This document shows, piece after piece, positions 39,693 to 49,178 of a DNA stretch of 64,000 nt (the stretch's first letter is position 1; each line of letters starts with the position of its first letter). The stretch is from assembly GCA_943914555.1 (NCBI GenBank), contig CALUCM010000004.1, positions 1-64,000 of the forward strand. The letters run 5' to 3'. The stretch is from an uncultured Francisella sp. GTDB taxonomy: Bacteria > Pseudomonadota > Gammaproteobacteria > Burkholderiales > Neisseriaceae. The position numbers and the translations under genes are program-made. The notes below the pieces were generated by a model that had not been told where the DNA came from, did no database searches, and saw nothing but the letters and a program-made list of their open reading frames with translations.

Positions 39693-40802
39693 TTAAATCT
39701 TCATTGGCATTACAACATATTTAAAGTGAGGATCATCTGGAATAGTTACAAGTGCTGAACTTTTTTCATTTGCAAAAGCAAAGCGTATCTCTTCACTTTT
39801 TGCGCTGCGTAATACATCTAACAAATAAACAATATTAAAACCTAAATCAAGTGACTGCCCCTGATAAGCGATTTCTAATTCCTCCTGTGCTAGCTCTTGT
39901 TCATTATTGGTACAAGAAATGGTCATTAAACCAGGACGCAAAAACAAATTGACCCCCCGTAACTTCTCATTGGCCAAAATAGACACTCTCTCTAATGCCC
40001 CTAATAGTTGTTGACGATTAATCATAAAATAATTCGGGTTATCTTTAGGAATCACCGATTGATAGTTAGGGAAACGCCCATCAATCACTTTACTGATTAA
40101 AGTCGCCTTAGATGTACTAAAACGCATTTTGTCTGTTAGCAGTTCCAAGGTAACAAGATTGTCTGGCTCATCTAAGAGCTTATACAGTTCAAGCACTGTT
40201 TTTCGAGGGATAATCACTTCATCAAAATTGGGAAGATCTTCACCCATTTCACAAGCAGTATAGGCCAGACGGTGCCCATCAGTTGCAACCATACGTAATT
40301 CCTTATCCACAACTTGAATCAACACACCCATTAAAAAATAACGAATGTCTTGTGCTGCCATGGCATATTGAATTAACGATAACATTTTATAAAGCACTTT
40401 TTGCTCGACACTAAAAGCCAAACGAACTGTATCTTCTACCTTCATTAAAGGGAAATCCCTTGCTTCTAATATCTGTAAGTTGTACGACCCTTTTCCTGAG
40501 CGTAATGTCAAAATATGCTGATCCAAACTTAATTTGACAGTTGCCAAATCTGGCAAAGCTCTTAAAATCTCTAACAGTTTCCTAATATTAGTAGTAAAAG
40601 CAAAAGTAGAGTCATTCCCTATTTTAGGACCCAAGGTATGCATTTGAATTTCCAAATCCGTACCGATAAAGCCCACTTGTCCGTTTTTACTTTCAATATA
40701 CACATTTGACAGTATAGGCATAGTATGTCGTCTTTCCACAATACCAGAAATCAGCTGTAATGGCTTTAGCAGTTCTGCACGAGTGGTCTCTAGTATTAAC
40801 AT
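39693..40802 (-). CDS. dnaN: DNA polymerase III beta subunit (sliding clamp)
   Basis: The 369-residue clamp has the triple-domain beta pattern: MLILETTRAELLKPLQLISG, then VATDGHRLAYT, DGRFPNYQSVIP, and a C-terminal VMPMKI, the usual end of a processivity clamp. It lies 56 bp after dnaA and 45 bp before gyrB on the same strand. Confidence 0.97.
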   Translation of the reverse strand: MLILETTRAELLKPLQLISGIVERRHTMPILSNVYIESKNGQVGFIGTDLEIQMHTLGPKIGNDSTFAFTTNIRKLLEILRALPDLATVKLSLDQHILTLRSGKGSYNLQILEARDFPLMKVEDTVRLAFSVEQKVLYKMLSLIQYAMAAQDIRYFLMGVLIQVVDKELRMVATDGHRLAYTACEMGEDLPNFDEVIIPRKTVLELYKLLDEPDNLVTLELLTDKMRFSTSKATLISKVIDGRFPNYQSVIPKDNPNYFMINRQQLLGALERVSILANEKLRGVNLFLRPGLMTISCTNNEQELAQEELEIAYQGQSLDLGFNIVYLLDVLRSAKSEEIRFAFANEKSSALVTIPDDPHFKYVVMPMKI

Positions 40803-40858
40803 CAGATTTATCCTTTCATTCTTTCATTATGTCTATTTGAGCAGTTTTATTACATCGT

Positions 40859-42277
40859 TTATTGGCTTAGAGTTTTAACTAAAATATTATACTCTCGGTC
40901 CAGTTCACTATCTTTTAGCCTCAGTTTAGCAATAGCACGGTGTGCGTGAATGACAGTACTATGATCTTTACCAAAAGCCTGACCAATGGCTGGTAGTTTA
41001 TATTCTGTTAACTCTTTAGCCAGACTCATGGCAATTTGTCTTGGTCGTACAATAGACTGTTTTCTTAGTTTTCCTTTTAAATCAGATAATTTTATCGAAT
41101 AATATTCAGCTACCACTCGTTGAATTTCATCAATAGTAATAGGCTTATACCCCTGAGCTAAAATATCTTTGAGCGCAGATTTTGCTAGCTCAATAGTCAA
41201 AGGCTGTTTGGTAAAATTAGTATGTGCACGCACTCGGTTTAAGGCACCTTCTAACTCTCTGACATTTGACTTAATGTGTTGGGCAATAAAAAAAGCGATT
41301 TCTTCAGGAAGTTCAAAAAAAGTATTACTAGCCTTTTTCTGCAAAATAGCAACACGCAGCTCTAACTCAGGTGGATCAATCTCCGTTGTTAGACCTCCTG
41401 AAAAGCGAGAAATCAAACGCTTATCAAGTTTATCAATCCTTGCTGGAAGACAGTCTGCTGTTAAGATAATCTGCTTGCCCTGATCTAGCAAATGATTAAA
41501 AAGATAAAAAAACTCTTCCATGGATTTTTCTTTGCCAGCAATGAATTGAACATCATCCAAAATAAGCAAGCCTAGATCTTGATAGGTCCTTTTAAAACCA
41601 TCGATATCAGCTCTCCTTACATGCCTGACATAATCATTGACAAATTTATCAGCATGGATATAGCGGATGCGAAGATTAGGATTTAAAGAAAATAATCGAT
41701 TGGCAATAGCCTGTACTAAATGAGTTTTACCAAGACCTGTTGCTCCATAAACAAAAAAAGGATTGTAGTCTTTTTTTCCTGGCTGCTTAGTAATAGCAAC
41801 ACCAATACTATGCGCTACTTGATTGCTTGTTCCTACCACTAAATTATCAAAATTAAGTTCAGGATTAAGCCGCGTATGTTCATACCCTGGGGGGCTTCGC
41901 TTTTTTTCTCGAACACTATTTTCTGCCCCTTTTACGCTTTCAAATCTTTGATTTTTAGTAATTTCTACTCTTTGAACTAATCCGTTTTTCTTTTTACTAG
42001 AGGAACTAATAAACTCTTGTAAAGCAATTTCTCCCAAACCAACTTCTAAAATAATGGTTGGCAAATCTGCTTTAAAATGCTCTTTCAGCTCATTAATCTT
42101 GGAAAGACAGTTCTCTTTAACAAGGTTAAGAATAAAATTACTTGGAGCGTATAGATGCCAACTTTCCTTACCTTCACTTGTAGTAAGAAGCGGTATCCAC
42201 GTTGCAAATTGATAAGGATCCATTTCCTTTGCAAGATGTCCAACGCACGTGCGCCAAAAGTTGGTGAAATCTTCCAT
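40859..42277 (-). CDS. dnaA: Chromosomal replication initiator DnaA
   Basis: DnaA binds origin boxes and opens the DNA. The 472 residues comprise a short domain I (FWRTCVGHLAKEMDPYQFATW), a variable linker (about 90-145), the AAA+ domain with YGATGLGKTHLVQA and LLILDDVQFIAGKE, and the C-terminal box-binding motif FGKDHSTVIHAHR. The ATG at 42277 is preferred over a GTG two codons upstream. The gene is divergent from rpmH. Confidence 0.97.
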   Translation of the reverse strand: MEDFTNFWRTCVGHLAKEMDPYQFATWIPLLTTSEGKESWHLYAPSNFILNLVKENCLSKINELKEHFKADLPTIILEVGLGEIALQEFISSSSKKKNGLVQRVEITKNQRFESVKGAENSVREKKRSPPGYEHTRLNPELNFDNLVVGTSNQVAHSIGVAITKQPGKKDYNPFFVYGATGLGKTHLVQAIANRLFSLNPNLRIRYIHADKFVNDYVRHVRRADIDGFKRTYQDLGLLILDDVQFIAGKEKSMEEFFYLFNHLLDQGKQIILTADCLPARIDKLDKRLISRFSGGLTTEIDPPELELRVAILQKKASNTFFELPEEIAFFIAQHIKSNVRELEGALNRVRAHTNFTKQPLTIELAKSALKDILAQGYKPITIDEIQRVVAEYYSIKLSDLKGKLRKQSIVRPRQIAMSLAKELTEYKLPAIGQAFGKDHSTVIHAHRAIAKLRLKDSELDREYNILVKTLSQ

Positions 42278-42379
42278 ATACACTTGATGTCTAAATAGGC
42301 TGTATCGAAAATACTAAGCTACCTTCTTGGAGTTTTCTTAATAGAATAGCACTTAATAACTCAAATTAAGTACTTTGTG

Positions 42380-42385
42380 ATTATA
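42380..42385 (-). promoter_or_regulatory. -10 box for dnaA
   Basis: A perfect minus-strand TATAAT about 100 bp before dnaA, with TTTAAA 18 bp upstream as a possible -35. Confidence 0.5.
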
Positions 42386-42462
42386 CCCCTAAATCAGCTT
42401 ATTTTTAAAAGCCTTATCTTGACCGATTTACCGTACTAATAGTTTTTTCACCACGTCCTATA

Positions 42463-42491
42463 TTGACAAGAGACAACAGGGGAAATATAAT
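42463..42491 (+). promoter_or_regulatory. Consensus sigma-70 promoter for rpmH-rnpA-yidD-yidC
   Basis: TTGACA, 17 bp, TATAAT: a perfect consensus promoter. Transcription would start near 42498, about 58 bp before rpmH, fitting strong expression of a ribosomal protein. Confidence 0.9.
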
Positions 42492-42555
42492 CAAAAATTG
42501 ACCTTAAAAATAACTACCATCTAAAAACTATCCACTGCAACATGGGTGACCAATC

Positions 42556-42690
42556 ATGAAAAGAACTTATCAACCCTCCAATATTAAAAGAAAGCGTACT
42601 CATGGATTTTTAGTGCGCTCAAGAACTCGCGCTGGGAAAGCTATATTGGCTGCTCGTCGTGCAAAAGGTAGGCACCGCCTCGCTGTTTAA
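42556..42690 (+). CDS. rpmH: 50S ribosomal protein L34
   Basis: The 44-residue product starts [18 protein letters not shown] and ends GRHRLAV, an unmistakable L34. There is no clear Shine-Dalgarno (only GGGTGACC upstream). It is first in the rpmH-rnpA-yidD-yidC operon behind a consensus promoter. Confidence 0.98.
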   Translation: MKRTYQPSNIKRKRTHGFLVRSRTRAGKAILAARRAKGRHRLAV

Positions 42691-42744
42691 GTTGACCAAG
42701 GAGTGCGCTGTTGTTCATGTCACTTTAGAGCACCAGAAAAACAA

Positions 42745-43089
42745 ATGCCTGATTTTTCTTTTAGTAAAAACAGACGCTTACTGGATCAGCGAGATTTTAA
42801 AAAAGTGTTTGAGCAACAAAAAGTATTTTATTGCTCTCAGATAAAGATATTTTACTTTTTAAAAACAGTTCAACACCGACGCTTGGGTTTGATTGTGAGT
42901 AAAAAAACAGCCAAAAGAGCTGTGAGACGCAATTATATGAAGCGTGTACTGCGAGAATGGTTTCGGTACAACCAAGATCATTTACCTGCTGGTGATTATA
43001 TCTTTCTTATCAAAAGAGCTTTTGATCACTCAAATCTCGCTTTGGCAAAAAGAGAATTAGCGCTGTTTATTAAAAAATGTGAGCGATAG
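42745..43089 (+). CDS. rnpA: Ribonuclease P protein component
   Basis: RnpA is the protein cofactor of the RNA enzyme that matures tRNA 5' ends. The 114-residue product begins MPDFSFSKNRRLLDQRDFKKV-like, with the RNR motif region AKRAVRRNYMKRVLRE. The frame is open back to a GTG at 42703, but that codon lies directly on the AAGGAG element and adds an atypical Cys-rich head, so the ATG at 42745 is preferred. It ends 2 bp before yidD. Confidence 0.95.
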   Translation: MPDFSFSKNRRLLDQRDFKKVFEQQKVFYCSQIKIFYFLKTVQHRRLGLIVSKKTAKRAVRRNYMKRVLREWFRYNQDHLPAGDYIFLIKRAFDHSNLALAKRELALFIKKCER

Positions 43090-43091
43090 TT

Positions 43092-43319
43092 ATGAAGTGG
43101 CTATTGATTTTTTTTATTCGCTTTTATCAGATTGCGATCAGCCCATATTTTTCTGCCTGCTGCCGCTTTCAACCAACCTGTTCTGAATACGCTGTTATAG
43201 CAATACGCCAATTTGGCGCCACTCAAGGAAGTTGGCTTGCCTTAAAGCGCCTAGTGCGATGCCGTCCTAAACAAATATTTGGCTTTGATCCTGTTCCAGA
43301 ATCTATCGTAAGGAAGTAA
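43092..43319 (+). CDS. yidD: Membrane protein insertion efficiency factor YidD
   Basis: The 75-residue protein has an amphipathic N-terminus (FFIRFYQIAISPYF) and the family core CRFQPTCSEYAVIAI, then LKRLVRCRPKQIFGFDPVP. YidD assists YidC-dependent membrane insertion. It sits between rnpA and yidC with 2-bp gaps on both sides. Confidence 0.96.
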   Translation: MKWLLIFFIRFYQIAISPYFSACCRFQPTCSEYAVIAIRQFGATQGSWLALKRLVRCRPKQIFGFDPVPESIVRK

Positions 43320-43321
43320 TC

Positions 43322-44983
43322 ATGTACCGCCCCCCCCACCAGTCTTCTGATAGCACTAAAAATGCGGTTGTATTTTTGATTATTTTATTTATCGTAATGG
43401 TTACCTGGCAATGGTTATTTCCAGCACCACCCTCTTCTTCTAGCTCACTGCCTAATACTCAAATTGCTTCTAAACAATACAAAGATAATCCGCACGAAAA
43501 AAATCTTCCAGCCAACACCACTGCTAACAGCACCTTCGCCCATTCTCGTACGCTCAAGGTAGAAACTGATCACTATGATATTTTACTGGATGAAGCAACT
43601 GGAGATATCACGCAGCTAACCTTGAAAAAACATCACTCTGATCAACAGAAAAAAGAGGCGGTGCTTTTAATGAATCCAAAGATTAATTACCGTGCACAAA
43701 GTCGTTTAATCTTTGCTGATAATGGCCAATTTTTGCTAGAGAAAATCCCTTTTATAGCTAGCAAAGACCACTATACATTAGCGCCAGATCAAGACAGTTT
43801 AACAGTAGTGTTACATAAGCAATCAAATGATTTGCAGATACAAAAGATTCTCACCTTTAGAAAGGGGAGTTATTTGATTGAAATGAAATATGTCGTCTTA
43901 AATCGCAGCCAGAATCCATTACACCTAATCGCACTTTACCGTTTATTACATAATGGAACACCTGAACCTTCTCATTTCTTCAACAAATTTTATACAGGGC
44001 CCGTGCTTTATACCCAAAATAAATTTAGCAAAATTCCCTTTAATGACATTGCAAATAAAAAAACCAACGTGCCATCGATTCTACATAATGGTTGGTTAGG
44101 GATCAGTCAGCATTATTTTGCTTCTGTCTTTTTACTTAATCCAATTGGACATCCTTCTGTATGCCAGCCCAGTCCTTGCCAGCTTTATATAGACAATAAT
44201 CGAGAAGATAAACTATATCAAGTTGGTTTCACTATTATGTTACCAGTCATTGGTACTGGTCAAAATCAGCAATGGTCAGTTGATCTTTTTTCTGGACCAG
44301 AGGAATACCAAGCTCTGGTAGCAGTAGACCCTAAATTACCCTTGATTAAAGACTACGGCATTTGGCATGTCTTTGCTAACCCTTTATTTCTGATGTTGAA
44401 ATACATCCATCAACTGATTGGCAATTGGGGTTGGTCAATTATTATTCTAGTATTTTTACTAAGACTGATCCTATTCCCTTTGAATTCTGCCTCTTTTAAA
44501 AGTATGGCAAAAATGCGCAAAATGGCGCCTAAAATGCAGTCGATTAAAGAAAACTATGGCAAAGATAGAATAAAAATGCAGCAAGAAATGATGGCTCTTT
44601 ACAAAAAAGAAAAAATCAATCCTTTAGGTGGTTGTTTGCCAATGTTACTGCAAATCCCTATTTTTTTAGGTTTATATTGGGTATTATTTAATTCAGTTGA
44701 GTTACGTGGTGCATCATGGCTTGGTTGGGTAACTGATCTATCACAAAAAGATCCTTACTTTGTTTTACCTCTTTTACTTGCTATGACTATGTTTTTACAA
44801 AGCCATTTAAATCCCCCCACAGGGGATCCAACGCAAGCCCGATTAATGAAAATTATGCCAATTGCATTTTCTGTCATGTTCTTCTTCATGCCATCAGGGT
44901 TGGTACTTTATTGGTTGGTAAATAACATCCTCACTATTGCTCAGCAATGGCTTATTACTCGTTCAATAGAAAAACAGAAATAA
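43322..44983 (+). CDS. yidC: Membrane protein insertase YidC
   Basis: The 553-residue YidC has one N-terminal membrane helix, a large periplasmic domain (about residues 60-340), and a five-helix C-terminal insertase core starting GNWGWSIIILVFLLRLI with the conserved hydrophilic Arg. KINPLGGCLPMLLQIPIF and MPSGLVLYWLVNNI follow. It is last in its operon. mnmE, the usual next gene, is absent; convergent purL follows. Confidence 0.97.
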   Translation: MYRPPHQSSDSTKNAVVFLIILFIVMVTWQWLFPAPPSSSSSLPNTQIASKQYKDNPHEKNLPANTTANSTFAHSRTLKVETDHYDILLDEATGDITQLTLKKHHSDQQKKEAVLLMNPKINYRAQSRLIFADNGQFLLEKIPFIASKDHYTLAPDQDSLTVVLHKQSNDLQIQKILTFRKGSYLIEMKYVVLNRSQNPLHLIALYRLLHNGTPEPSHFFNKFYTGPVLYTQNKFSKIPFNDIANKKTNVPSILHNGWLGISQHYFASVFLLNPIGHPSVCQPSPCQLYIDNNREDKLYQVGFTIMLPVIGTGQNQQWSVDLFSGPEEYQALVAVDPKLPLIKDYGIWHVFANPLFLMLKYIHQLIGNWGWSIIILVFLLRLILFPLNSASFKSMAKMRKMAPKMQSIKENYGKDRIKMQQEMMALYKKEKINPLGGCLPMLLQIPIFLGLYWVLFNSVELRGASWLGWVTDLSQKDPYFVLPLLLAMTMFLQSHLNPPTGDPTQARLMKIMPIAFSVMFFFMPSGLVLYWLVNNILTIAQQWLITRSIEKQK

Positions 44984-44993
44984 AGTACGCTAC

Positions 44994-45026
44994 AGCCACA
45001 ATCCAGGCAAAACGTCTATTATGGCT
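44994..45026 (+). terminator. Hairpin between yidC and purL
   Basis: AGCCACAAT and ATTATGGCT pair over 9 bp with one mismatch around a 15-nt loop, followed by TTTG. It is a weak candidate terminator for yidC and no better one was seen in the 91-bp gap. Confidence 0.35.
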
Positions 45027-45074
45027 TTTGAGCAAACTTGATTATCTTATTTCGTGAATACTGATTTCAATCAT

Positions 45075-48000
45075 TTAAAGGAATTGCTTTCTAGCAGATA
45101 AAAATAACTGTAACCAAGGACTAAATTCTCCTTGCCATTGCGGCGGACACCAGCTTAGCTGTGCATTACGTACAACACGTTCAGGATGTGGCATCATAAT
45201 CAGCACTCGCCCATCTGCACTGTGAACACCTGCGATACCATGTGGAGAGCCGTTTGGATTCATTGGATAACTGCTCGCAACTGTTCCATCATGATTGCAA
45301 TATTGTAAGGCAATAAAGGAATCGCTATGACCATTTTTCTTGAAGTTTCCTTGAGGAAATATTGCTTGACCTTCACCGTGAGAAACCACCACGGGTAATA
45401 TTGCTCCCTGGAGCTCTTGCAACCACAATGAAAAAGAAGTAGGTATTTTAACCATTAGTAAGCGCGCTTCATATTGTTCTGATTGATTTGTGCGAAAACG
45501 TGGCCAAAATGAGCTACCTGGTATCAAAATATCTAATTCACTTAACATCTGGCAGCCGTTACAAACTCCCAGACTTAAAGTATCAGATCTCTCAAAAAAT
45601 TGTCTAAATTGCTCTTCTAATATTTTATTGTATAAAATTGTGCTGGCCCAACCACGACCAGCACCCAGAACATCTCCATAACTAAATCCCCCACAAGCAG
45701 CAAGTACTTGAAATTGATCCAAATGAGTACGACCGGCAATGAGATCACTTAAGTGAACATCATGCGCCTCAAAACCAGCTTTAAAGAAAGCAAAAGCCAT
45801 CTCCAAATGACCATTAATGCCTTCCTCACGCAAAATAGCCACCTTAGGTTTGAGCGCTTGACTAATAAAAGGTACAAAAATTGCCTGCGCATCATTAGGT
45901 AAATAACTGATTAGTTTTTTTTGCTCATGACAAATGCTTTCTCGTTCTTCTCTGGCACAATCAGGATGATCACGTAGGCTTTGCAAACGATAAGATAGTT
46001 GTTGCCAAGCCAGTTGTAAATCGACACGAGTTTCTTCTAATACTGTTGTTCCATGCCACCTAACGCTAAGTGATTCTTTGGTTTGCAAGCAACCGATTAT
46101 CCGAATAAAATTTGATAGTCCATGACTGGCAAAAGTGTCTAAAAGAGCTTGCGCTTTTAGAGTTCTCATTTGCACAACCACCCCTAATTCCTCATTAAAA
46201 AGTAAGCGTAGTAATGCTTCTTGTCCTGGAATATGACTAAGAGTACTTTGCAATTCATCCAAAGATAGCAAAACCCCTAAACGAGAAGCAAATTGCATTT
46301 CTAGTACAGCGGTGATTAAGCCACCATCTGAACGATCATGTAGTGCCAAAATATTTTTGTTTTTTAATTCTTTTTGTAATAAATAAAAAATCTCTTTGAC
46401 TTGCTCAGGATAATCAAAATCTGGTGTTTCTCCCTCCTGCCAATATTCAAATACTTGCGTCAAAGCAGAACAAGCAATACGCGCTTGAAATGCTGAAAAA
46501 TCAATTAACAATAAAAGAGAATCCCTTTCATCTTGCAATTGAGGGCTCACGCTTAAACGAATATCCTCACTAATCGCAAAGGCAGAAACAATTAATGACA
46601 GTGGTGAAATGACACTTTTTGATACCCCTTGCTCTTTCCAGAGTGCCTTCATAGATAAAGAATCCTTGCCTACAGGAATGGCTAGCCCCAACTTTTGACA
46701 TAACTCTGAGGTCGCTGCCACCGCTTGATAGAGTTTGGCATCTTCTCCTGCTTCTCCACAAGCAGCCATCCAATTTGCAGATAGTTTGATTTTTTTTAAA
46801 TCTCCAATATAGCATGCCATTAAATTACTAAGTGCCTCACCAATAGCCATACGTGCAGAATGAGTTCCCGAACGAAGGGCTAATACACTGCGCTCTCCTA
46901 TGCTCATGACTTCGCCATAGTAGCCTTCAAAACTCATAGCAGTGATTGCACAATCCGCAACTGGTACCTGATATGGCCCCACCATTTGATCACGATAAGT
47001 CAATCCCCCTACTGTTCTATCAGCAATGGTTATTAAAAAATCCTTAGCTGCCACCGCTGGTAGACGCAATACTCGATAAAGAGCCTCTTTTAATTCAATC
47101 GATGAGAAAAAAGTAACCTCTTGCACATTAGTAGTAGCTGTGATTAATTGATCCGAACGTTGGTTACGCGGTATTTTGCCAAACAATAGAGAAAGGGGTA
47201 GATCAACTGGACGATTTTTAAAAAGGCCATCCTCTACTACTAACAACTTTTGCTGCATTATCTTCCCTACTACAGCAAAGGGACAACACTCTCGCTCACA
47301 AATAGCTGTAAAACGGGCTAAATTTTGTGAAGCGATGATCAAAACATAACGCTCTTGTGATTCATTACACCAAATTTCTTTCGGTGACATTTGGGTATCT
47401 GCAATAGGGATATCACGTAATTGAAACACTCCTCCTTTACCAGCATCGTGAATTAATTCAGGGAATGCATTGGATAGACCACCTGCACCAACATCATGAA
47501 TCATGAGAATCGGATTATCTTCACCCAACTGCCAACAGCTATCAATCACTTCCTGACAACGGCGCTCTAACTCTGGGTTTTCTCTCTGCACTGAATTAAA
47601 ATCTAGCTCTGTTTGATTATTACCAGCAAACATACTGGAAGCAGCTCCTCCGCCCAAACCAATTAAAAACCCCGGTCCACCTAATTGAATTAATAAGCTG
47701 TCATTTGGTACAGCCTGTTTCTTACTTTGTTTAGCTTGAATATTGCCTAATCCACCAGCCAGCATGATAGGTTTATGATAACCCCAACGTTGCCCAGCAA
47801 AATTAGTTTCTAAAGTTCTAAAATAACCAAGTAAACCAGGACGGCCAAACTCGTTATTAAAAGAAGCATTACCGATTGGCCCATCTAACATAATTTGTAG
47901 AGCACTGCTCATTATCTCTGGTTTGCCATAATCCTCTTTTTCCCATGGTTCAATATAAGCTGGAATCCTCAGATTAGAAACTGAAAAACCACATAAACCC

Positions 48001-48995
48001 GCTTTAGGTTTGCCACCTCGTCCAGTAGCACCCTCATCTCTGATTTCCCCTCCCGAACCAGTAGCGGCCCCAGAAAATGGTGCAATCGCTGTGGGATGAT
48101 TGTGTGTTTCAACTTTCATCAATACATGAGTGAGTTCTTCAGAAAAATCATATATTTTATTTTTAGCTTGCGCATACCAACGTTTGATATTTTTTCCTTC
48201 CATGATTGCGGCATTATCCTGATAAGCAACCACAGTACCCATAGGCTGCGCTTGATGCGTTGCCTTAATCATGTCAAATAAACTTAAATCTTGTACTCTG
48301 CCATTAATCACGAACTGTGCATTAAATATTTTATGACGACAATGCTCAGAGTTGGCTTGTGCAAACATCATCAACTCCACATCAGTCGGATTACGATTCA
48401 ACTTACGATAATGCTGCCATAAATAATCTATTTCATCATTGCTTAAAGCCAAGCCAAATTGTTTATTAGCTTGCCATAAGCTTTCTTTACCATGTTTTAA
48501 AAGCTCAATTGTCTGTAATGGTTGTGCTAAGGCATGTTGAAATAGTTGTGTCAATAATCCATTTTCGACAATCACACTTTCTGTCATGCGATCGTGAATG
48601 AAAGGTAAATAAGTATTGATTGCAATAGAAGAACTTGTCTCAAAGCGATAAACCACACCACGCTCGACTCGTTTTATTTCAGTCAAGCCAGCATGATGCA
48701 AAATATCTTGTGCTTTAGAAGACCAAGGAGAAATGGTAGCGAACCGGGGGAAAACCGCTACCTCTTGCGAATCAGATAAAAGGGAAAGATCATGATGGAA
48801 TGAAGCATTTAATAATGCACATAAATGCTCTCGCTTTTTTTCATTTAAGGCTTGAGCACACTGCACCAGATACCAATAGCGACTTTCAATACTCTGACAT
48901 TCATCAAGGCCTAAACGTTTAATATTCTCTTGTAAGGCCCTAATTCTAAAAGGAGAAAGAGCTATTTCTCCCCGCATTGCCATGATGTCGTGCAT
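45075..48995 (-). CDS. purL: Phosphoribosylformylglycinamidine synthase (single-chain)
   Basis: PurL makes FGAM from FGAR, glutamine and ATP in purine synthesis. The 1306-residue single-chain form holds an N-terminal linker domain, two AIR-synthetase-like halves (VETHNHPTAIAPFSGAATGS, GGAASSMFAG, LHDRSDGGLI) and a C-terminal glutaminase with the catalytic Cys in GVCNGCQML and His in PHPERV. The ATG at 48995 is chosen because GGAG lies 9 bp upstream and the promoter at 49041-49069 lies between it and an earlier in-frame start at 49061. Confidence 0.97.
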   Translation of the reverse strand: MHDIMAMRGEIALSPFRIRALQENIKRLGLDECQSIESRYWYLVQCAQALNEKKREHLCALLNASFHHDLSLLSDSQEVAVFPRFATISPWSSKAQDILHHAGLTEIKRVERGVVYRFETSSSIAINTYLPFIHDRMTESVIVENGLLTQLFQHALAQPLQTIELLKHGKESLWQANKQFGLALSNDEIDYLWQHYRKLNRNPTDVELMMFAQANSEHCRHKIFNAQFVINGRVQDLSLFDMIKATHQAQPMGTVVAYQDNAAIMEGKNIKRWYAQAKNKIYDFSEELTHVLMKVETHNHPTAIAPFSGAATGSGGEIRDEGATGRGGKPKAGLCGFSVSNLRIPAYIEPWEKEDYGKPEIMSSALQIMLDGPIGNASFNNEFGRPGLLGYFRTLETNFAGQRWGYHKPIMLAGGLGNIQAKQSKKQAVPNDSLLIQLGGPGFLIGLGGGAASSMFAGNNQTELDFNSVQRENPELERRCQEVIDSCWQLGEDNPILMIHDVGAGGLSNAFPELIHDAGKGGVFQLRDIPIADTQMSPKEIWCNESQERYVLIIASQNLARFTAICERECCPFAVVGKIMQQKLLVVEDGLFKNRPVDLPLSLLFGKIPRNQRSDQLITATTNVQEVTFFSSIELKEALYRVLRLPAVAAKDFLITIADRTVGGLTYRDQMVGPYQVPVADCAITAMSFEGYYGEVMSIGERSVLALRSGTHSARMAIGEALSNLMACYIGDLKKIKLSANWMAACGEAGEDAKLYQAVAATSELCQKLGLAIPVGKDSLSMKALWKEQGVSKSVISPLSLIVSAFAISEDIRLSVSPQLQDERDSLLLLIDFSAFQARIACSALTQVFEYWQEGETPDFDYPEQVKEIFYLLQKELKNKNILALHDRSDGGLITAVLEMQFASRLGVLLSLDELQSTLSHIPGQEALLRLLFNEELGVVVQMRTLKAQALLDTFASHGLSNFIRIIGCLQTKESLSVRWHGTTVLEETRVDLQLAWQQLSYRLQSLRDHPDCAREERESICHEQKKLISYLPNDAQAIFVPFISQALKPKVAILREEGINGHLEMAFAFFKAGFEAHDVHLSDLIAGRTHLDQFQVLAACGGFSYGDVLGAGRGWASTILYNKILEEQFRQFFERSDTLSLGVCNGCQMLSELDILIPGSSFWPRFRTNQSEQYEARLLMVKIPTSFSLWLQELQGAILPVVVSHGEGQAIFPQGNFKKNGHSDSFIALQYCNHDGTVASSYPMNPNGSPHGIAGVHSADGRVLIMMPHPERVVRNAQLSWCPPQWQGEFSPWLQLFLSARKQFL

Positions 48996-49040
48996 TCTTA
49001 AATACTCCAAACTTCTTCGACTAATGCGAAGAAAAGCACG

Positions 49041-49069
49041 ATTATAATTTTTCTCTCTCAACGACTCAA
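49041..49069 (-). promoter_or_regulatory. Sigma-70 promoter for purL
   Basis: On the minus strand TTGAGT (complement of 49064-49069), 17 bp, TATAAT (complement of 49041-49046). The start point would fall about 40 bp before the chosen purL ATG. No clear PurR-type operator was recognised. Confidence 0.6.
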
Positions 49070-49137
49070 TGAGTGTTACATAAAGAGCAATTGTCTCAAA
49101 TTAAGTTTTTCAGCAAATGATTTTTTACTTTATTCGT

Positions 49138-49143
49138 TATAAT
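49138..49143 (+). promoter_or_regulatory. -10 box for dnaB
   Basis: A perfect TATAAT 36 bp before dnaB. The -35 region is A/T-rich and has no good match. Confidence 0.35.
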
Positions 49144-49178
49144 AAGAAGCTCTAGCTAGTAAAAAATAATTAGATCGT

